A stretch of DNA of 64,000 bases from Aricia agestis. Taxonomy: Eukaryota > Arthropoda > Insecta > Lepidoptera > Lycaenidae. The position numbers and the translations under genes were made by a program. Positions 43,590 to 54,950 of the stretch are shown piece after piece. Every line of letters starts with the position of its first letter. Positions within the stretch are counted from its first letter, which is position 1. The stretch spans positions 33,957,001-34,021,000 of the forward strand of contig NC_056428.1 of NCBI RefSeq assembly GCF_905147365.1, given 5' to 3'. The notes beneath the pieces were generated by a model, which saw nothing but the letters and a program-made list of their open reading frames with translations, had not been told where the DNA came from and did no database searches.

Positions 43590-44049
43590 CGTATCCATTG
43601 TGTAACTATATTTACTAGGACGTACGTGTATTTATGTTATCTGTTAGGCACACATACAATCTAAGGGCTTACTAATATTAGTTTGAACCGTCTACAATAA
43701 TTACAATTTCACATCCACATTACGGTATAGAATATGGATTATTATTCTCACGGACACTTAAACGTAACAATAAAACCGTTGTATCCTTGTTATTTTGGAA
43801 AAAAAACACTCCATAGATAAAACATTATGATAAAGCCCATTTATTGTGTAACTATGTTTACTAATAAGGTGGCGCGTATTTATGTTATCTGCTACGAGTA
43901 AGAAAAATATAAACTAATTATCTGTTACACACTTACAAACACATACAAACTTATGACTTACTAATATTATATTAGTGTGAATCATCAACAATCACAATTT
44001 CACACCCACACTACGGTGTACCGTAGTGTGGGTGTGAAATTGTGATTGT
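43590..44049. repeat. Diverged direct duplication (~160 bp); second copy palindromic
   Basis: 43590-43745 and 43847-44025 share 'attgtgtaactat.tttact', 'gtatttatgttatctg', 'acttactaatatta' and an 'aatcacaatttcacacccac' block. The second copy ends in a perfect palindrome (43988-44049, 30-bp arms, 2-nt centre). The first copy has only one arm. Confidence 0.75.
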
Positions 44050-44159
44050 ACAGCTGCGTCATTATTCTAACAGACGGTTTAATCAGCACGAACTCTGAAT
44101 GTTTAAGGCCCACCTGAGCCCATTACCAAGACGTTTTCTTAATCGCTTCTTTATATAAA

Positions 44160-44655
44160 CTAGAGATCGCCCAATGGTCAAAATTTGACCTTACTTTCAA
44201 CGACATTAGGACTACTACCTATATTTTGTAAAAAAAATATTGACTTTTGACTTTATCATATTTTTTTCAACTCTTGTCTCTGGGACTCAGCTGATCTCAG
44301 ACTGGCCGTGTAAGCATTGTCTAATAGTATCTAAGATTCAATAAAAAAAACTATAATCCATTTTCAATTTGTCACCTTGTTGTCAACAGACTTCAACCAT
44401 AAATAAAAGAGTATAATTCGTATGTATAGGCTTGTCACTCAAAAATCTGTCATTTTTCCTAGTGTGTGTGTTGCAGTGTGTGTAATGTTTTATTTTTTAA
44501 AATTATTATGATAAAAACATAATTTTAAAATAATATTAGCTCGATGCACTCCTTCACCATGTAAACTATAACTGTGCAAAATTTCATTCACCTACGTTTC
44601 CCCATTTTTCGTCAAAAGGGATACAAAGTTTTTGGCTCACGTATTAATATATAGA
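44160..44655 (-). mobile_element. HelA Helitron, complete
   Basis: Minus strand A|TCTATATATTAATACGTGAG at 44655 to CTAG|T at 44160; 496 bp. The hairpin near the 3' end has one change (ggtcaaattttgacc). Confidence 0.88.
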
Positions 44656-45125
44656 TAATCGTTGATCATGGAATTGACATAAGCCTTCGATAATTATAAA
44701 GTCGGCATTCGACACATTTCACATACCTAGTAAAGACAGCAGGCAAAAAACTGGCTTAAGACCAACGATATCAAAATACGTTCTAATTCTATGCTTAAGA
44801 CAGGGAGAAATTGAAATAATTGAAATAAAACATGGAGGAGGCCTTCACCCGACAAGGGACCTATACTACACAAGAAGGCTCGGCAGGGAACAGTGGAGGT
44901 TCTGGAGACACAGGTACTGACGGGTCAGGGTGTTAGGGTGACAGATTACCTTAAAAGTCTGCCGCTATGCTCCCAGGGTCCGTCTGGGCTGTGTTACCTT
45001 AAATATCCACTGTGCCACGCCCAGCCACGTGAAATTAAAAAGTAGTAAATAATAACAAATATAAATGTAATTTTAAAACATTGTGTAACTTATAGGAAAT
45101 AAAGACTTTTTTATTTTATTTTATT
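44656..45125 (+). mobile_element. Possible LINE 3' end or processed insertion
   Basis: 'catggaggaggccttcaccc' and 'acaagggacctatactacac' lead to an aataaag near 45099 and an AT-rich (TTTTATTTTATTTA) end. The character is that of a LINE 3' UTR, but no conserved protein was recovered. Confidence 0.35.
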
Positions 45126-45537
45126 TATTATTCAACTCATAATATCATGTCAATCCCATACATTTTGATCAACGTGTCTATAAAGAAGCGATAAAGAAAA
45201 CGTCTCGGCGAGGGGTTCTGTTTAAGGCCCACCTGAAAGGGCTCAAAGGACGGGGTAACGAACCTTCTACGCAGCCGCAGACCCTACAGATCCCAATACC
45301 CTTGACCTGTTTTCTGTTTGTTGATTTTGGGATGTGTGCTTAGGAGATAAGTTGTAATAAAGCGAAGAATTATTGAGGACAAAATGCTCTAATAGGTTTG
45401 TAGTATTTGTTATAATGGAATCAATTAATATTGATATACTTAAATAAATATTTACGATTGCTATTGCTATTGGTATGGGTGGGCATCATATACTTTTCCA
45501 GAAAGAATTATTGTTTGTGACCAATTCGAAAGTATTT

Positions 45538-45542
<5 letters not shown>
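45126..45542. other. Unassigned DNA
   Basis: 45179-45205 (tataaagaagcgataaagaa...) is the inverse of 44132-44158, and 'gtttaaggcccacctga' occurs at 44100 and 45220. Confidence 0.4.

Positions 45543-45574
<32 letters not shown>
45543..45574. repeat. (TA)n microsatellite
   Basis: About 15 uninterrupted TA units. Confidence 0.9.
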
Positions 45575-45575
<1 letters not shown>

Positions 45576-45590
45576 AAAAGCAGACTTTGT

Positions 45591-45687
45591 GTATATGTCG
45601 TAGGATGATTTGATAAATCGAATTTTCGCGAAAATCCTAGGTATTTCGCGAAAACACGGATTTATCAAATCATCCTACGACATATAC
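45591..45687. repeat. Inverted repeat, 29-bp perfect arms
   Basis: gtatatgtcgtaggatgatt plus tgataaatc is mirrored. The 39-nt loop itself holds two ttcgcgaaaa words. Confidence 0.85.
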
Positions 45688-45809
45688 ATTACTTAGTTTA
45701 TGTTATTTTTATAAGCCCTTTAGCAAGTGATTGATTGGTTGTGGTGGTTGATTCTCTGCATAGTAGGTATATTATTGTAGGATAGAAATATTTAGTACAG
45801 CTTAGATTT

Positions 45810-46100
45810 AGAAAAAATATCGCGCGGGAAACGAACACTTTTTCTGGATGAACTGTATCCCATATCCTTTCCCAGTAGCGTTAGTACGGCGACCAGCGGA
45901 AATGCGAAAGTATGGACAAACTGTGGAAATAAACCTAAAGTGCCGTTCCGATCCTTTTTTCGTTCCGAAAAATTCAATTAAAATGCCACTTTAAAGTATC
46001 TCCATACCTTTCAGCAAAATCGGTAGAGGTTTGGACGTGGAGACATAACAGACAGACAGACAGGCACACTTTCGTATTTGTAATAGATATTAGTACTTAT
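45810..46100 (-). mobile_element. HelC-like Helitron fragment with insertion
   Basis: 'ccatacctttcagcaaaatc' and gacagacagacaggcacact match HelC. An unrelated block (about 45885-45990) interrupts it. 5' tip TC(C)A... degraded. Confidence 0.55.
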
Positions 46101-46124
46101 TGAATTGTATCGCTTAAGTGTGTG

Positions 46125-46252
46125 AACACACTAGGCCGAAAATACCTGCGATGCTCTACGCATACGCTATGTGTGTGTCATCAGTCATTTAAAATATATT
46201 GCAGGCGTAACCATGCTGAACTTCGGCCGCATATTTTCGGCCTGGTGTGTTT
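46125..46252. mobile_element. MITE, AACACACTAGGCCGAAAATA ends
   Basis: aacacactaggccgaaaata is mirrored by tattttcggcctggtgtgtt. Interior about 90 bp. ORFs overlapping it are not supported. Confidence 0.72.
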
Positions 46253-46683
46253 TGGTCACTATAAAAGAGTATTTTGTATCGTTATCGAGTGGAAAACCGC
46301 TCGGAAGTGCAATATTTACGAACGCTATAACGGCTGTTCGTGCAACATTTACACTGGTAGTCTGAATTTTTACGTAGAGAGAGCCTCTCAGGAATCAGAA
46401 ATCTTGTAAGCCCTTCAGTTAGTTGTAATTATCTGCAAAGTTGTAAACATACGATAATATTATTTCGGTACAAAAATAATATATATTATGCTTGTATTTC
46501 TATAGTTCTTGGCCGAGTTTAATTTCAAGCTGGAAATGACAATGTGTCCTTGAACTTTATATTTTGTTTTTATATCGAAGTACCACGAAAATTAGACTCT
46601 GGAGCGCGTAGCTAATAGATCTGTGTCTTTTTAGAAGTATTGTCGTCTATCGAACTATTATTAGATTACTATTATTAGAGTTC
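46253..46683. other. Unassigned DNA
   Basis: Nothing recognised. Confidence 0.3.
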
Positions 46684-47016
46684 GTACGTGGGAGAGCCAT
46701 GCTTCGGCACGATTGGGCCGGCTCGACCGGAGAAATACCACGTTCTCACAGAAAACCGGCGTGAAACAGCGCTTGCGCTGTGTTTCGCCGAGTGAGTGAG
46801 TTTACCGGAGGCCCAATCCCCTACCCTTTTCCCTTCCCTACCCTCCCCTATTCCCTTCCCTTCCCATCCCTACCCTCCCCTATTACCCTATTCCCTCTTA
46901 AAAGGCCGGCAACGCACCTGCAGCTCTTCTGATGCTGCGAGTGTCCATGGGCAACGGAAGTTGATTTCCATCAGGTGACCCGTTTGCTCGTTTGCCCCCT
47001 TATTTCATAAAAAAAA
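46684..47016 (+). mobile_element. SINE copy, full length reference
   Basis: tacgtgggagagccatgctt, gggccggctcgaccggagaa (weak Pol III B-box resemblance in GGCTCGACC), 'gaaaccggcgtgaaacagcg' type body, a ccttccctaccctcccc variable region, ggccggcaacgcacctgcag, then gtttgctcgtttgccccctt and attt-cataaaaaaaa tail. Mobilisation would need LINE machinery. Confidence 0.86.
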
Positions 47017-47027
47017 TATATTAGAAA

Positions 47028-47300
47028 AGTTTTCCGTACCCAAAGGGTAAAAACGGGACCCTATTACTGAGACTTTGATGTCTGTCCGTCTGTATGTCTG
47101 TCTATCTGTCTCCAGGCTGTATTTTAAACCCGCTGTAGCTAGACTCCTAAATTTTCACAGATTGTGTATGCTATTGCCGCTATAACAACAAAACTTGCTA
47201 AAAACAAAGTAAATTCAATATTTAAATATTGAATTTACTTTGTTTTTAGCATGTTTGGTGGGGGCTCATACAACAAACTAGATTTTTTTGCCTTTTTTGC
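47028..47300 (-). mobile_element. Repeat E fragment containing a 54-bp perfect palindrome
   Basis: 'ccgtacccaaagggtaaaaa' then (GTCT)n-like words and 'ttgccgctataacaac' match other E copies. 47197-47250 is a loopless perfect palindrome, gctaaaaacaaagtaaattc... (27-bp arms). Confidence 0.75.
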
Positions 47301-47861
47301 TCTAGATGTCAATAATGGCAACATGTAAACAGTTGAAATGTTCGCAAAATTCTCAATTATATTATATTGAAATAATTAATAATAAAATTACATGGGTCTG
47401 TCTCCCTTACAAAACACAAGTCCATGACTTAAATTATTGATGAAAATAAATTAATTAAGAGACTTTTTTATTTAGAATTTATTCTCAGATTTTTAAACTA
47501 CAACTAACTTTAATGATTACCACTTTCAAACTTCAATATCGCTTTAAAGTATTCAATACAGTTCTGTATTGAATATGAAGAGTTTTGCAGTAAATATGCT
47601 ATGAAATGAGAAGCAACGATACTCGGGGGCACTGGTGATACAATATAATTATATAGAGTAGATGATATTTGCACAAAACCAACGAATCGGGCGAATGCAT
47701 AATACTCGTATTATGCTTGATTCCGATTGCTTAATTAAGCCTACGAAAACGAGGCAGTATTTGGTCACATGTGCCTAGAACTTGTCTGTAAGTGGATTAA
47801 GTTTTAAGGACAGCCGTTCTTCAAATTAGTTTTATGTCACTCTAGATTAACCGAACATTTT
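47301..47861. other. Unassigned DNA with small hairpin
   Basis: A hairpin at about 47548-47575 (tattcaatacag mirrored around tt). No gene. Confidence 0.35.
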
Positions 47862-48010
47862 TCCGGGACTCAATCCTTTGTCCTTTCCCAGGACTCAACT
47901 AAATTTCAGTAAAATCAGTTCAGTGGTTTGGGCATGAAGAGGTAAGAATACAGACATAATATATACAGACAGATAGACAGACATTCACATTTATAATATA
48001 AGAATGGAAG
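47862..48010 (-). mobile_element. HelC-like Helitron fragment
   Basis: 'cagtaaaatcagttcagtgg' and tttgggcatgaagagg match HelC; degenerate 5' tip near 48005. Confidence 0.6.
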
Positions 48011-48370
48011 TATGATTTGTGTGAAATAAATTTGAAGTAACCAAACAATGTAGTATCTCGTCGCGTGCTCGTTTACTTGTCTCTGGTGTGAGTAAGATTC
48101 AAGGATGAGTTACAATACTGAATGGTTGTACTGTATGGATGTATTATGAATCAAATCTACCCTCTGTGCTGGAAATGCTATTTTATTCGCCCGCTCTCGA
48201 TGCAGGCATTCTGCATCGATGTTATTTTTACAATTCCAATCGTTTTTACCGAACTTTTAACACGTTTGATTATCGTGCATAATTTTATTTATTTCTACCG
48301 TGAATCTGTCCCTCAATCAAAATATTTTCATATAAAATTGATATTGTATAACTTATTTTGAACTTCGAAT

Positions 48371-48530
48371 GGACCATCGAGGAAATCGATTCCTAGACAT
48401 TTGACGGACCTACGTCATTTGATCGGCTTATGTCAATTCAATGTTAGCTGTGATATGTCAGCTGGGTTTAATATAACGCGACCAAATGACATAGGTGGTC
48501 AACTGCCAATGAATCAATTTATTCCTCATC
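48371..48530. mobile_element. MITE, GTACCATCGAGGAA family, decayed
   Basis: 'gaccatcgaggaaatcgatt' and 'gtcaattcaatgttagctgt' match 34749-34910. ORFs crossing it are not genes. Confidence 0.65.
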
Positions 48531-49928
48531 TAAAATCTGTGATTTATTCGATACAGCGATGGTACAGTAATGAAATACATTGTTTACATAATATGATTAA
48601 CATTTATTACTGTCTCTTGAAACATTTTATCTGCTCTACCGCGAGCAATGTTGACGGAAACTCTGTACTTTTCAGATTAAATGTACACTACTAAATACGT
48701 ACAAAACTATCTAAATTCGTGAAGTAGATTTTGTTTAAAGAAAATATAACAAACACTCAAAAACCCTTACCTTTACATTATTAGTGTAAAATGCAATAGC
48801 ATTATAATTACATGAGTTTAATTAAAATCCTAACGAGAACTGTAAATTTTAATACTAATAAAATAGACGGTACAAGATGTTTTAATTAAGCGCTTTACCA
48901 GCAACTAACACATGTATTTTACTCAAAGTAAAATGCACAGCGCTATACCACACAGAATTCCGATTCAGAGAAATGACGAAGAAATTATTAGCATCATACA
49001 TTTAATTACTTCTAGACTGCATGTAAAAGCTCATAATGTTATATGGGTTTTTATTTATAGAGCGGCCATATTAAGTCTAGATACTAATATAAAGGGAAAG
49101 GTTTGTTTGTATTTTTGTTTGTAATGAATAGGCTCAAAAACTACTAAACTGATTTAAAAAATTCTGTCACCGACGGAAAGATACATTTTTTGTGATGAAC
49201 ATAGGCTATGGTTTATTCTGAAGAATATTAAAGATCCTTCCAAAAATTGCAAAAATGTAAATGCAGGAGAATCGTCATTTTCTATGGTTAAGAGGACTTA
49301 ACGTTGATTTTGGGCAATCAGAGGAATGTACTCCTGTTGTTTATAGTCGCTTGTCTTTACATAAGTTGTCTATATACAAAATACTTATGTTAAGTCACGT
49401 TGGCCCATCATTATGTAAGAGACGGACAGCAGACGGAGAATCGTTTTAATAACTGGGTCCCGTTTTCCCTACTGAGGTACGAAACCATAAAATCTATTAA
49501 AGCTAAATATTCATAAAACCGTTTTCTGGTCAAACAACTAAAACATTTTTATACGAGAGGTTAAATCATTTAAATTGACGCCAACGTAAAACAGAGACAA
49601 AAGCGAAGATTCTAAACGATCATTAAAATTGTGAGCAAAAATTCTCGAATCTCGTGTGTATACTTCTGGACTGAGTTATTTTTACTCTGAGTCTATGAAA
49701 GTCAACCCTATGTCGTTGGCATAGAGGTCCTGTTACGGGTCTGAACTATGTGTAAAAAGTCGTGAACGTTTGAAGCGCTTCGTCTTTGTGAGAAGGCATT
49801 GACCCCACTTCCACTGTTTGTACATTATTAATAAGCTTTAACTGTCAAAGAATTATACTTTTTTACGGAATAGATAAAGTCTGTTTTGGAGCATGGTCTT
49901 AATAAGAGCCACCATGAACGTAAGGATA
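48531..49928. other. Unassigned AT-rich DNA
   Basis: Short ORFs (48912, 49261) have no splice, domain or codon support. No repeats recognised. Confidence 0.35.
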
Positions 49929-49936
49929 GCTATAAT

Positions 49937-50152
49937 CTACGAATAATAAAAACTAAGGAATCGTAACTCCCATACTATTAAAGTTTTAAAGGTTCCTTTT
50001 GATCTGTCATGTAACGTCAGCCTAGTACCGCTCAAGGTCACCTAAATATTGCAAATCTATTGAAATGTGTACCTAAGGTACACTTTTTTGACAAGTATTG
50101 TGGAGCATGTTTTTTGACGGAATTACTTTTCCTTAGTTTTTATTATTCGTAG
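49937..50152. mobile_element. hAT-type MITE, CTACGAATAATAAAAACT ends
   Basis: 216 bp. CTACGAATAATAAAAACTAA mirrored at the right. 8-bp duplication GCTATAAT at 49929-49936 and 50153-50160. Interior 'aacgtcagcctagtaccgct' identifies the family (52892, 54546). Confidence 0.88.
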
Positions 50153-50160
50153 GCTATAAT

Positions 50161-51058
50161 ATTATTATTCCTACGTCAGACACCAGAATGGCTTCGCATT
50201 CTATACGTCATAAAGTGACACCTAATTACAAGGTGATGGCACCAAAAATTTCCACGCTCCAAAAAACCATTGTCGGTCTATCAATATTCGCAGCCCAGAG
50301 AAGACCGCGTCTCTATAGTACCACAGTATAGCAATATTAGTCCCATATGACATATTGCTATACTGTGATAGTACTGACTTATAATACAAAGCATAATAAA
50401 CATTATTGATAAGCTTAAACTGTCAAAGAATTATATATTTTCGCGGGAAAGATGGTACAGTTTTTGTCGTGAAACGGACGAGCGGATATTATCGTAATTA
50501 ATCATCGTTAGAACTCAGCATGACTGATGTCTTTTCCAGTTTTTATAACATCGATTCTTTATATCGGTCGTGGGTGGACTGAGTTGTAACCCAAGAAAAT
50601 ATTCAAAGGGCAACCATTTACGATGGATCGTTTCGATCTGAAGGTTTCTGAGACAGGGACTATAAGAAACCAAAGGTCGATTCATACCAGTTTGTGACGA
50701 ACCGAAACGATCCATTGCAGTGCGACTGCCTTTATACTTTCACAAATAAGGGAATTCACAAAATGAGTCCGTGCGTTGGCCTGCTCATAAAAGGGAGAAT
50801 TTAGATTCACTTGTATAAAAGAAAAATACATTCACGTTTAGAACCTCCCCCTTTTTTACTCGTATTTGCACAGTAATGTTCGTATTTTCCGCATACACTG
50901 ACAGGTTGAATCGCCAAATCGGTCGAATGATTTACCTTGACCTCTGTTTGTCTGTCAGTACGTTTGCGAGACAGACATACAACTGCTGCAGCAGCGCTTA
51001 GGGGTCTGAAATATCCCATTTATAGAAATTACAATACGTCGATCATTGTTAACCTAAT
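50161..51058. other. Unassigned DNA with two hairpins
   Basis: 50317-50372: cacagtatagcaatat mirrored across 14 nt. 50622-50715: atggatcgtttcg mirrored at the right, MITE-like. No gene. Confidence 0.45.
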
Positions 51059-51345
51059 AGTGCGAGTCGGACTCGCGCACGAAGGGTTCCGTACCGTTAT
51101 GGAGGAAAAATAGGCCAAAACTTGTGTCTTTGTATGGGATTTTTATTTTATTTATTTATTTAATAATTTATGTACACATAATCGTTGACAGAGAAAAGCT
51201 TAAAATAAGATTTACTTTTATTTTATCTTAATATTATAATTTAATATAAAAGTAAAAATTCAAGTTACCCTTACTGTTGCCATTATTAATATAGAGCAAA
51301 AAAGGCCGAAAAAATCACGTTTGTTATTATGGGAGCCCCCCTTAG
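51059..51345 (+). mobile_element. Repeat E fragment
   Basis: 'gtgcgagtcggactcgcgca' then cgaagggttccgtaccgtta and 'aaaaaatcacgtttg..tatgggagccccc' blocks. The second tip is missing. Confidence 0.68.
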
Positions 51346-51506
51346 TTATTCTAAAAGTCGTCAAGCCCCAAGTTTGTTTTATCTAGCTGTCATATATCTG
51401 TCTGACACGACATTTGACACGAAAGACGGTCCCTCTGGCGGCAAAATATGATTATCGAAAACCCTCATAGCAATCGCGCCGCTATTTAAATAATTCGTTA
51501 TACTAA

Positions 51507-51686
51507 GTACTCACATACGGTTTTGCTCGATAGTTTTACTCCAAATCGAGCAATAACTATCGTGTGGACCGCAAAACTGACAGTTCGAAAGCTCGCTTCG
51601 AGCCGGCTCGATGGAATTAAATACGTCAAATATGTCATTTCCTTCGATTCGGAGTAAAACTATCGAGCAAAACCGTATGTGAGTAC
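51507..51686. mobile_element. MITE with ~35-bp perfect inverted ends
   Basis: gtactcacatacggttttgc plus tcgatagttttactcc is mirrored. The outer GTAC is itself palindromic, so the duplication may be GTAC or hidden in it. The interior shares words with 1437-1575. Confidence 0.82.
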
Positions 51687-51715
51687 TACACTTGCTTGTA
51701 CTCGTAATCTCGCGA

Positions 51716-52390
51716 TCAAAATCAAAATCAAAAACATTTATTTCCAAATAGGTTAACAAAGTTAACACTTTTAGAACGTCGTGTCTACATGAGGCCTACC
51801 ACCGGTTCGGGAACTACCCCGCCGAGAAGAACCGGCGTAAGAAACTCGCACGGGGCCACCTTTTACCAAAAAGGTGGAAAATAACAATGATAGTTTAAAC
51901 TAATTTACGCTAAGTATGTAAGTAAAGTAAGTAAAAATATGGTACATTTATATAGAAGCGACCTATGATCAGTCAGCTTATTATTCCCAAATGTGCTATC
52001 ATTGAGAAAATCAGTTACCTTATAATAAGCCTTAGCACACAAACGATCTCCAACAACTTTTTAAATTTATTAATTGAAAGATTTTGGATGTCGTCTGGGA
52101 TTTTATTGTATAGGCGTATACATTGACCTTTGAAAGATTTTCTTACTTTGCTCAGCCTGGTTATTGGTATATTTAGCTTGTGCTTATTCCTAGTGTTCCT
52201 GCAGTGAATGTCACTTTTTGTTTTAAAATTATTTACATTTTTTCTCACGTACTTATAACACAATGTCCAAAATCACGGTCAGAACTCTTATTTCTTTAAA
52301 CTTTTCTCTGAGAGATTCAAAGGATGACATTTTATAATTGCGCCGCCAAACCGCACGTTCGGGCGGATGCATATAAATCCAGCATAGTCT
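51716..52390 (-). mobile_element. LINE 3' fragment
   Basis: Minus strand: reverse transcriptase C-terminus, then a 3' UTR with tcttctcggcggggtagttc and a (TTTTGA)n tail at about 51717-51735. The same 3' UTR occurs at 61125-61262. Confidence 0.8.
52015..52335 (-). pseudogene. LINE ORF2 C-terminal remnant
   Basis: SSFESLREKFKEIRVLTV lies in one frame (52335 down). After a one-base shift near 52262 come CYKYVRKNVNNFK, RNTRNKHKLNIPITRLSKV, KSFKGQCIRLYNKIPDDIQ and NLSINKFKKLL. This is the cysteine/basic C-terminal tail that follows the reverse transcriptase in CR1/L2-like insect LINEs. Catalytic motifs are absent. Confidence 0.75.
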
Positions 52391-52883
52391 AAAGTCTAAA
52401 CCATAATATAAATTCATTCATTATCTTGACAAATGTTCGTTACAAACATAAATGTTTTCTTGGTTCACTGGAAAAACTTTCTTATGAACATAGAAGGGAA
52501 GTTGGGTCCGAAGTAAAGTTTCGGTAAATATGGGACCGTCCCAAAGCGGGCCACTCCAGAGATTGTTCCGAACTCTTGTAAGAATTACTTTAAAAACATT
52601 CGGCGCATTTAAAATATTTGATTTTTGAAATTTGGGAATTGGAATATAAGAACATTTTTTTTTTCACTCGTCAATTTTTCAAAATTGGGAAGTAAATAGT
52701 AATTGAAAAAAGAATAATTTCTGTTCTTCCTAAACAACACTTAAACACAATTTCTGCAATAATTGTAATAATGTCTGCAGCATTCACAATCAACATAGAT
52801 TATAGGCAATCAAAGCCCAATGTGCCCTTATATAATTCTCTACACCTACGTAATCGCTTGTATTGGACATTTGCTATTTGTCC
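52391..52883. other. Unassigned AT-rich DNA
   Basis: Nothing recognised. Confidence 0.3.
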
Positions 52884-52891
52884 ATGATGGG

Positions 52892-53113
52892 CTACGAATA
52901 ATAAAAACTAAGGAAAAGTAACTCCGTCAAAAAACATGCTCCACAATTATACTTGTCAAAAAAGTGTACCTCAGGTACACATTTCAATACATTTGCAATA
53001 ATTAGGTGACCTTGAGCGGTACTAGGCTGACGTTACATGACAGATCAAAAGGAACCAAATTTAAAACGGTAATAGTATGGGAGTGACGATTCCTTAGTTT
53101 TTATTATTCGTAA
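52892..53113. mobile_element. hAT-type MITE, second copy
   Basis: CTACGAATAATAAAAACTAA / right tip TTACGAATAAT inverted. 8-bp duplication ATGATGGG at 52884-52891 and 53114-53121. Orientation is opposite to the 49937 copy. Confidence 0.88.
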
Positions 53114-53121
53114 ATGATGGG

Positions 53122-53424
53122 CTAGACAAGAAAGAATATTGGAATTTCGTAGGCATTCCTTTTTGTGCAAGTAATTATAGACGAATTATTTGGCTAGACT
53201 TTATATAATATGTTACCTTAATTTTATTTAGTATTTCTCTCTATTTCTCCATTAAAATTAATTACTTATATGAAGTTCATCTGTGAGCATGAAAAGTTAA
53301 TAAAACATTTTCCTAATTAAGTACTTCGAAATGTGAATACTTACAGAATAATAAAACGAATAAAGTTTTGAAAACGTAATACATAATCTTCTTTAGAGCA
53401 AAGACACATTGCTACGCTGCGTTT
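53122..53424. other. Unassigned AT-rich DNA
   Basis: Nothing recognised. Confidence 0.3.
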
Positions 53425-53427
53425 TAG

Positions 53428-53575
53428 GGTTGATTCAGACCGCAACGCGACGCGTAGATGCATTTCTAAATATGGATTTGACAGATTCGCAAGACGTCTC
53501 ACGCAATTGAAATCTGTCAAATCCATACGTCTTTATGCCGCGCCGCGCCTCGTGCGTTGCGGACTGAATTGGCCC
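53428..53575. mobile_element. Harbinger-type MITE, TTA duplication
   Basis: GGGTTGATTCAGACCGCAAC ... gttgcggactgaattggccc. TTA lies at 53425-53427 and 53576-53578. Family of 33727-33879. Confidence 0.86.
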
Positions 53576-53655
53576 TTATCAAGCAGCGTCAACGATGCTT
53601 CGTTTTACGTAATATTATAAGTATCCAAATAAATATAAATAAAATTATATTGAAA

Positions 53656-54430
53656 CTAGCTGTTGCCCGCGACTTCGTCCGCGTGGACTTCAGTTTATAG
53701 CGCGCGATGTCAACAAAATTGATGACAAAAGCTTTTATAAAAAAAACCCTGGTACCCCTTAAATCAAAATAGCTGTGCAGTGTGCACATAATATTTCTTT
53801 TTTTTTTAATTAAACTTTATATATTATGCCAAATTTTAAAGCTTATTTAGCCCCCCAATTACACAACTTTACCCATAAACTATTTATCATTGATAGGTTA
53901 AGCCCCAATTTCACCAACGTCTGTTAGTGTTAACAGCTTGTTAAAATGTCATGTCTTCTCTTTCATTCATAAGAAAAACGAAAGAGGTAACGTGATACTA
54001 ATTCGAGCGTTAACTTTAACAGTTGTTGGTGAAATTGGGGCTTAAGGTTATGTCACTGACCACTGTATTTAATATAAAGTACTGATTTATATTAAATAAC
54101 GTAAAAAAGTAATAACAATCGAAATTAGTACTGACTTATATTAAATAACGTAAAAAAAGTAATAACAATCGAATATACCCAATTTAAAATGTAAAATGAT
54201 ACCTCCTCTTATAGAAAGATGTTGGGCAAGCGTTAGCGCGATGTAAGAGACGCACGGCGTCATCTAGTATGAATTTTTGGAACTAACTTAATTTGAACAA
54301 ATTTTCGTATTTTCACCCCCTTACAACCCTTTTTTCCAATAAAAAAGTAGCCTATGTCCTTTCTCAGGTTTTAGACTATCTGTATACAAAATTTCATTAC
54401 AATCGGTTTGGTAGTTTTAGCGTGAAAGCG

Positions 54431-54465
<35 letters not shown>

Positions 54466-54496
54466 GATACTTTCGCATTTATAATATTAGTATAGA
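53656..54496 (-). mobile_element. HelB Helitron, 841 bp, both ends present
   Basis: Minus strand A|TCTATACTAATATTATAAAT at 54496, (GTCT)n at about 54428-54470, to GTCGCGGGCAACAGCTAG|T at 53656. No coding capacity. A short tandem duplication, 'tgatttatattaaataacgt', occurs near 54082 and 54131. Confidence 0.86.
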
Positions 54497-54545
54497 TAAT
54501 TATATGATATGTTTTATTAATAGCCATTATTTCGTTTAGTCTTCG

Positions 54546-54950
54546 CTATGAATAATAAAAACTAGGGAAAAGTAACTCCGTCAAAAAACATGCTCCACAA
54601 TACTAGTGAAAAAAGTGTACCTTAGGTACACATTTCAATACATTTGCAATATTAAGGTGACCTTGAGCAGTACTAGGCTGACGTTACATGACAGATCAAA
54701 AGGAACCAAATTTAATCCCGGCCGCACATTGTCCGAAATTTCTGATCAGAAACAGTTGAACGTCCTCGCTGTCTCTTACATTTTGTACTGAGCCGAGTGA
54801 GCTCGAACTCGCCGGAAGGATATTTCGGATAGTGTGCGGGGTGGCGGTCCGGCGAAATTCAACTGTTTCTGATCAGAATTCGGACAATGTGCGGCCGGGC
54901 TAAAACGGTAATAGTATGGGAGTTACGATTCCTTACTTTTTATTATTCTT
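54546..54950. mobile_element. hAT-type MITE, third copy, with nested Harbinger MITE
   Basis: Ctatgaataataaaaact end and family interior as at 52892. 8-bp flanks AGTCTTCG / AGTCTGCG (7 of 8). Interrupted at 54716-54900. Confidence 0.82.
54716..54900. mobile_element. Harbinger-type MITE nested in hAT MITE, TAA duplication
   Basis: TCCCGGCCGCACATTGTCCG mirrored as cggacaatgtgcggccgggc; termini about 45 bp including tctgatcagaaacagttgaa. TAA at 54713-54715 and 54901-54903. Removal restores the host MITE sequence seen at 52892-53113. Confidence 0.88.
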
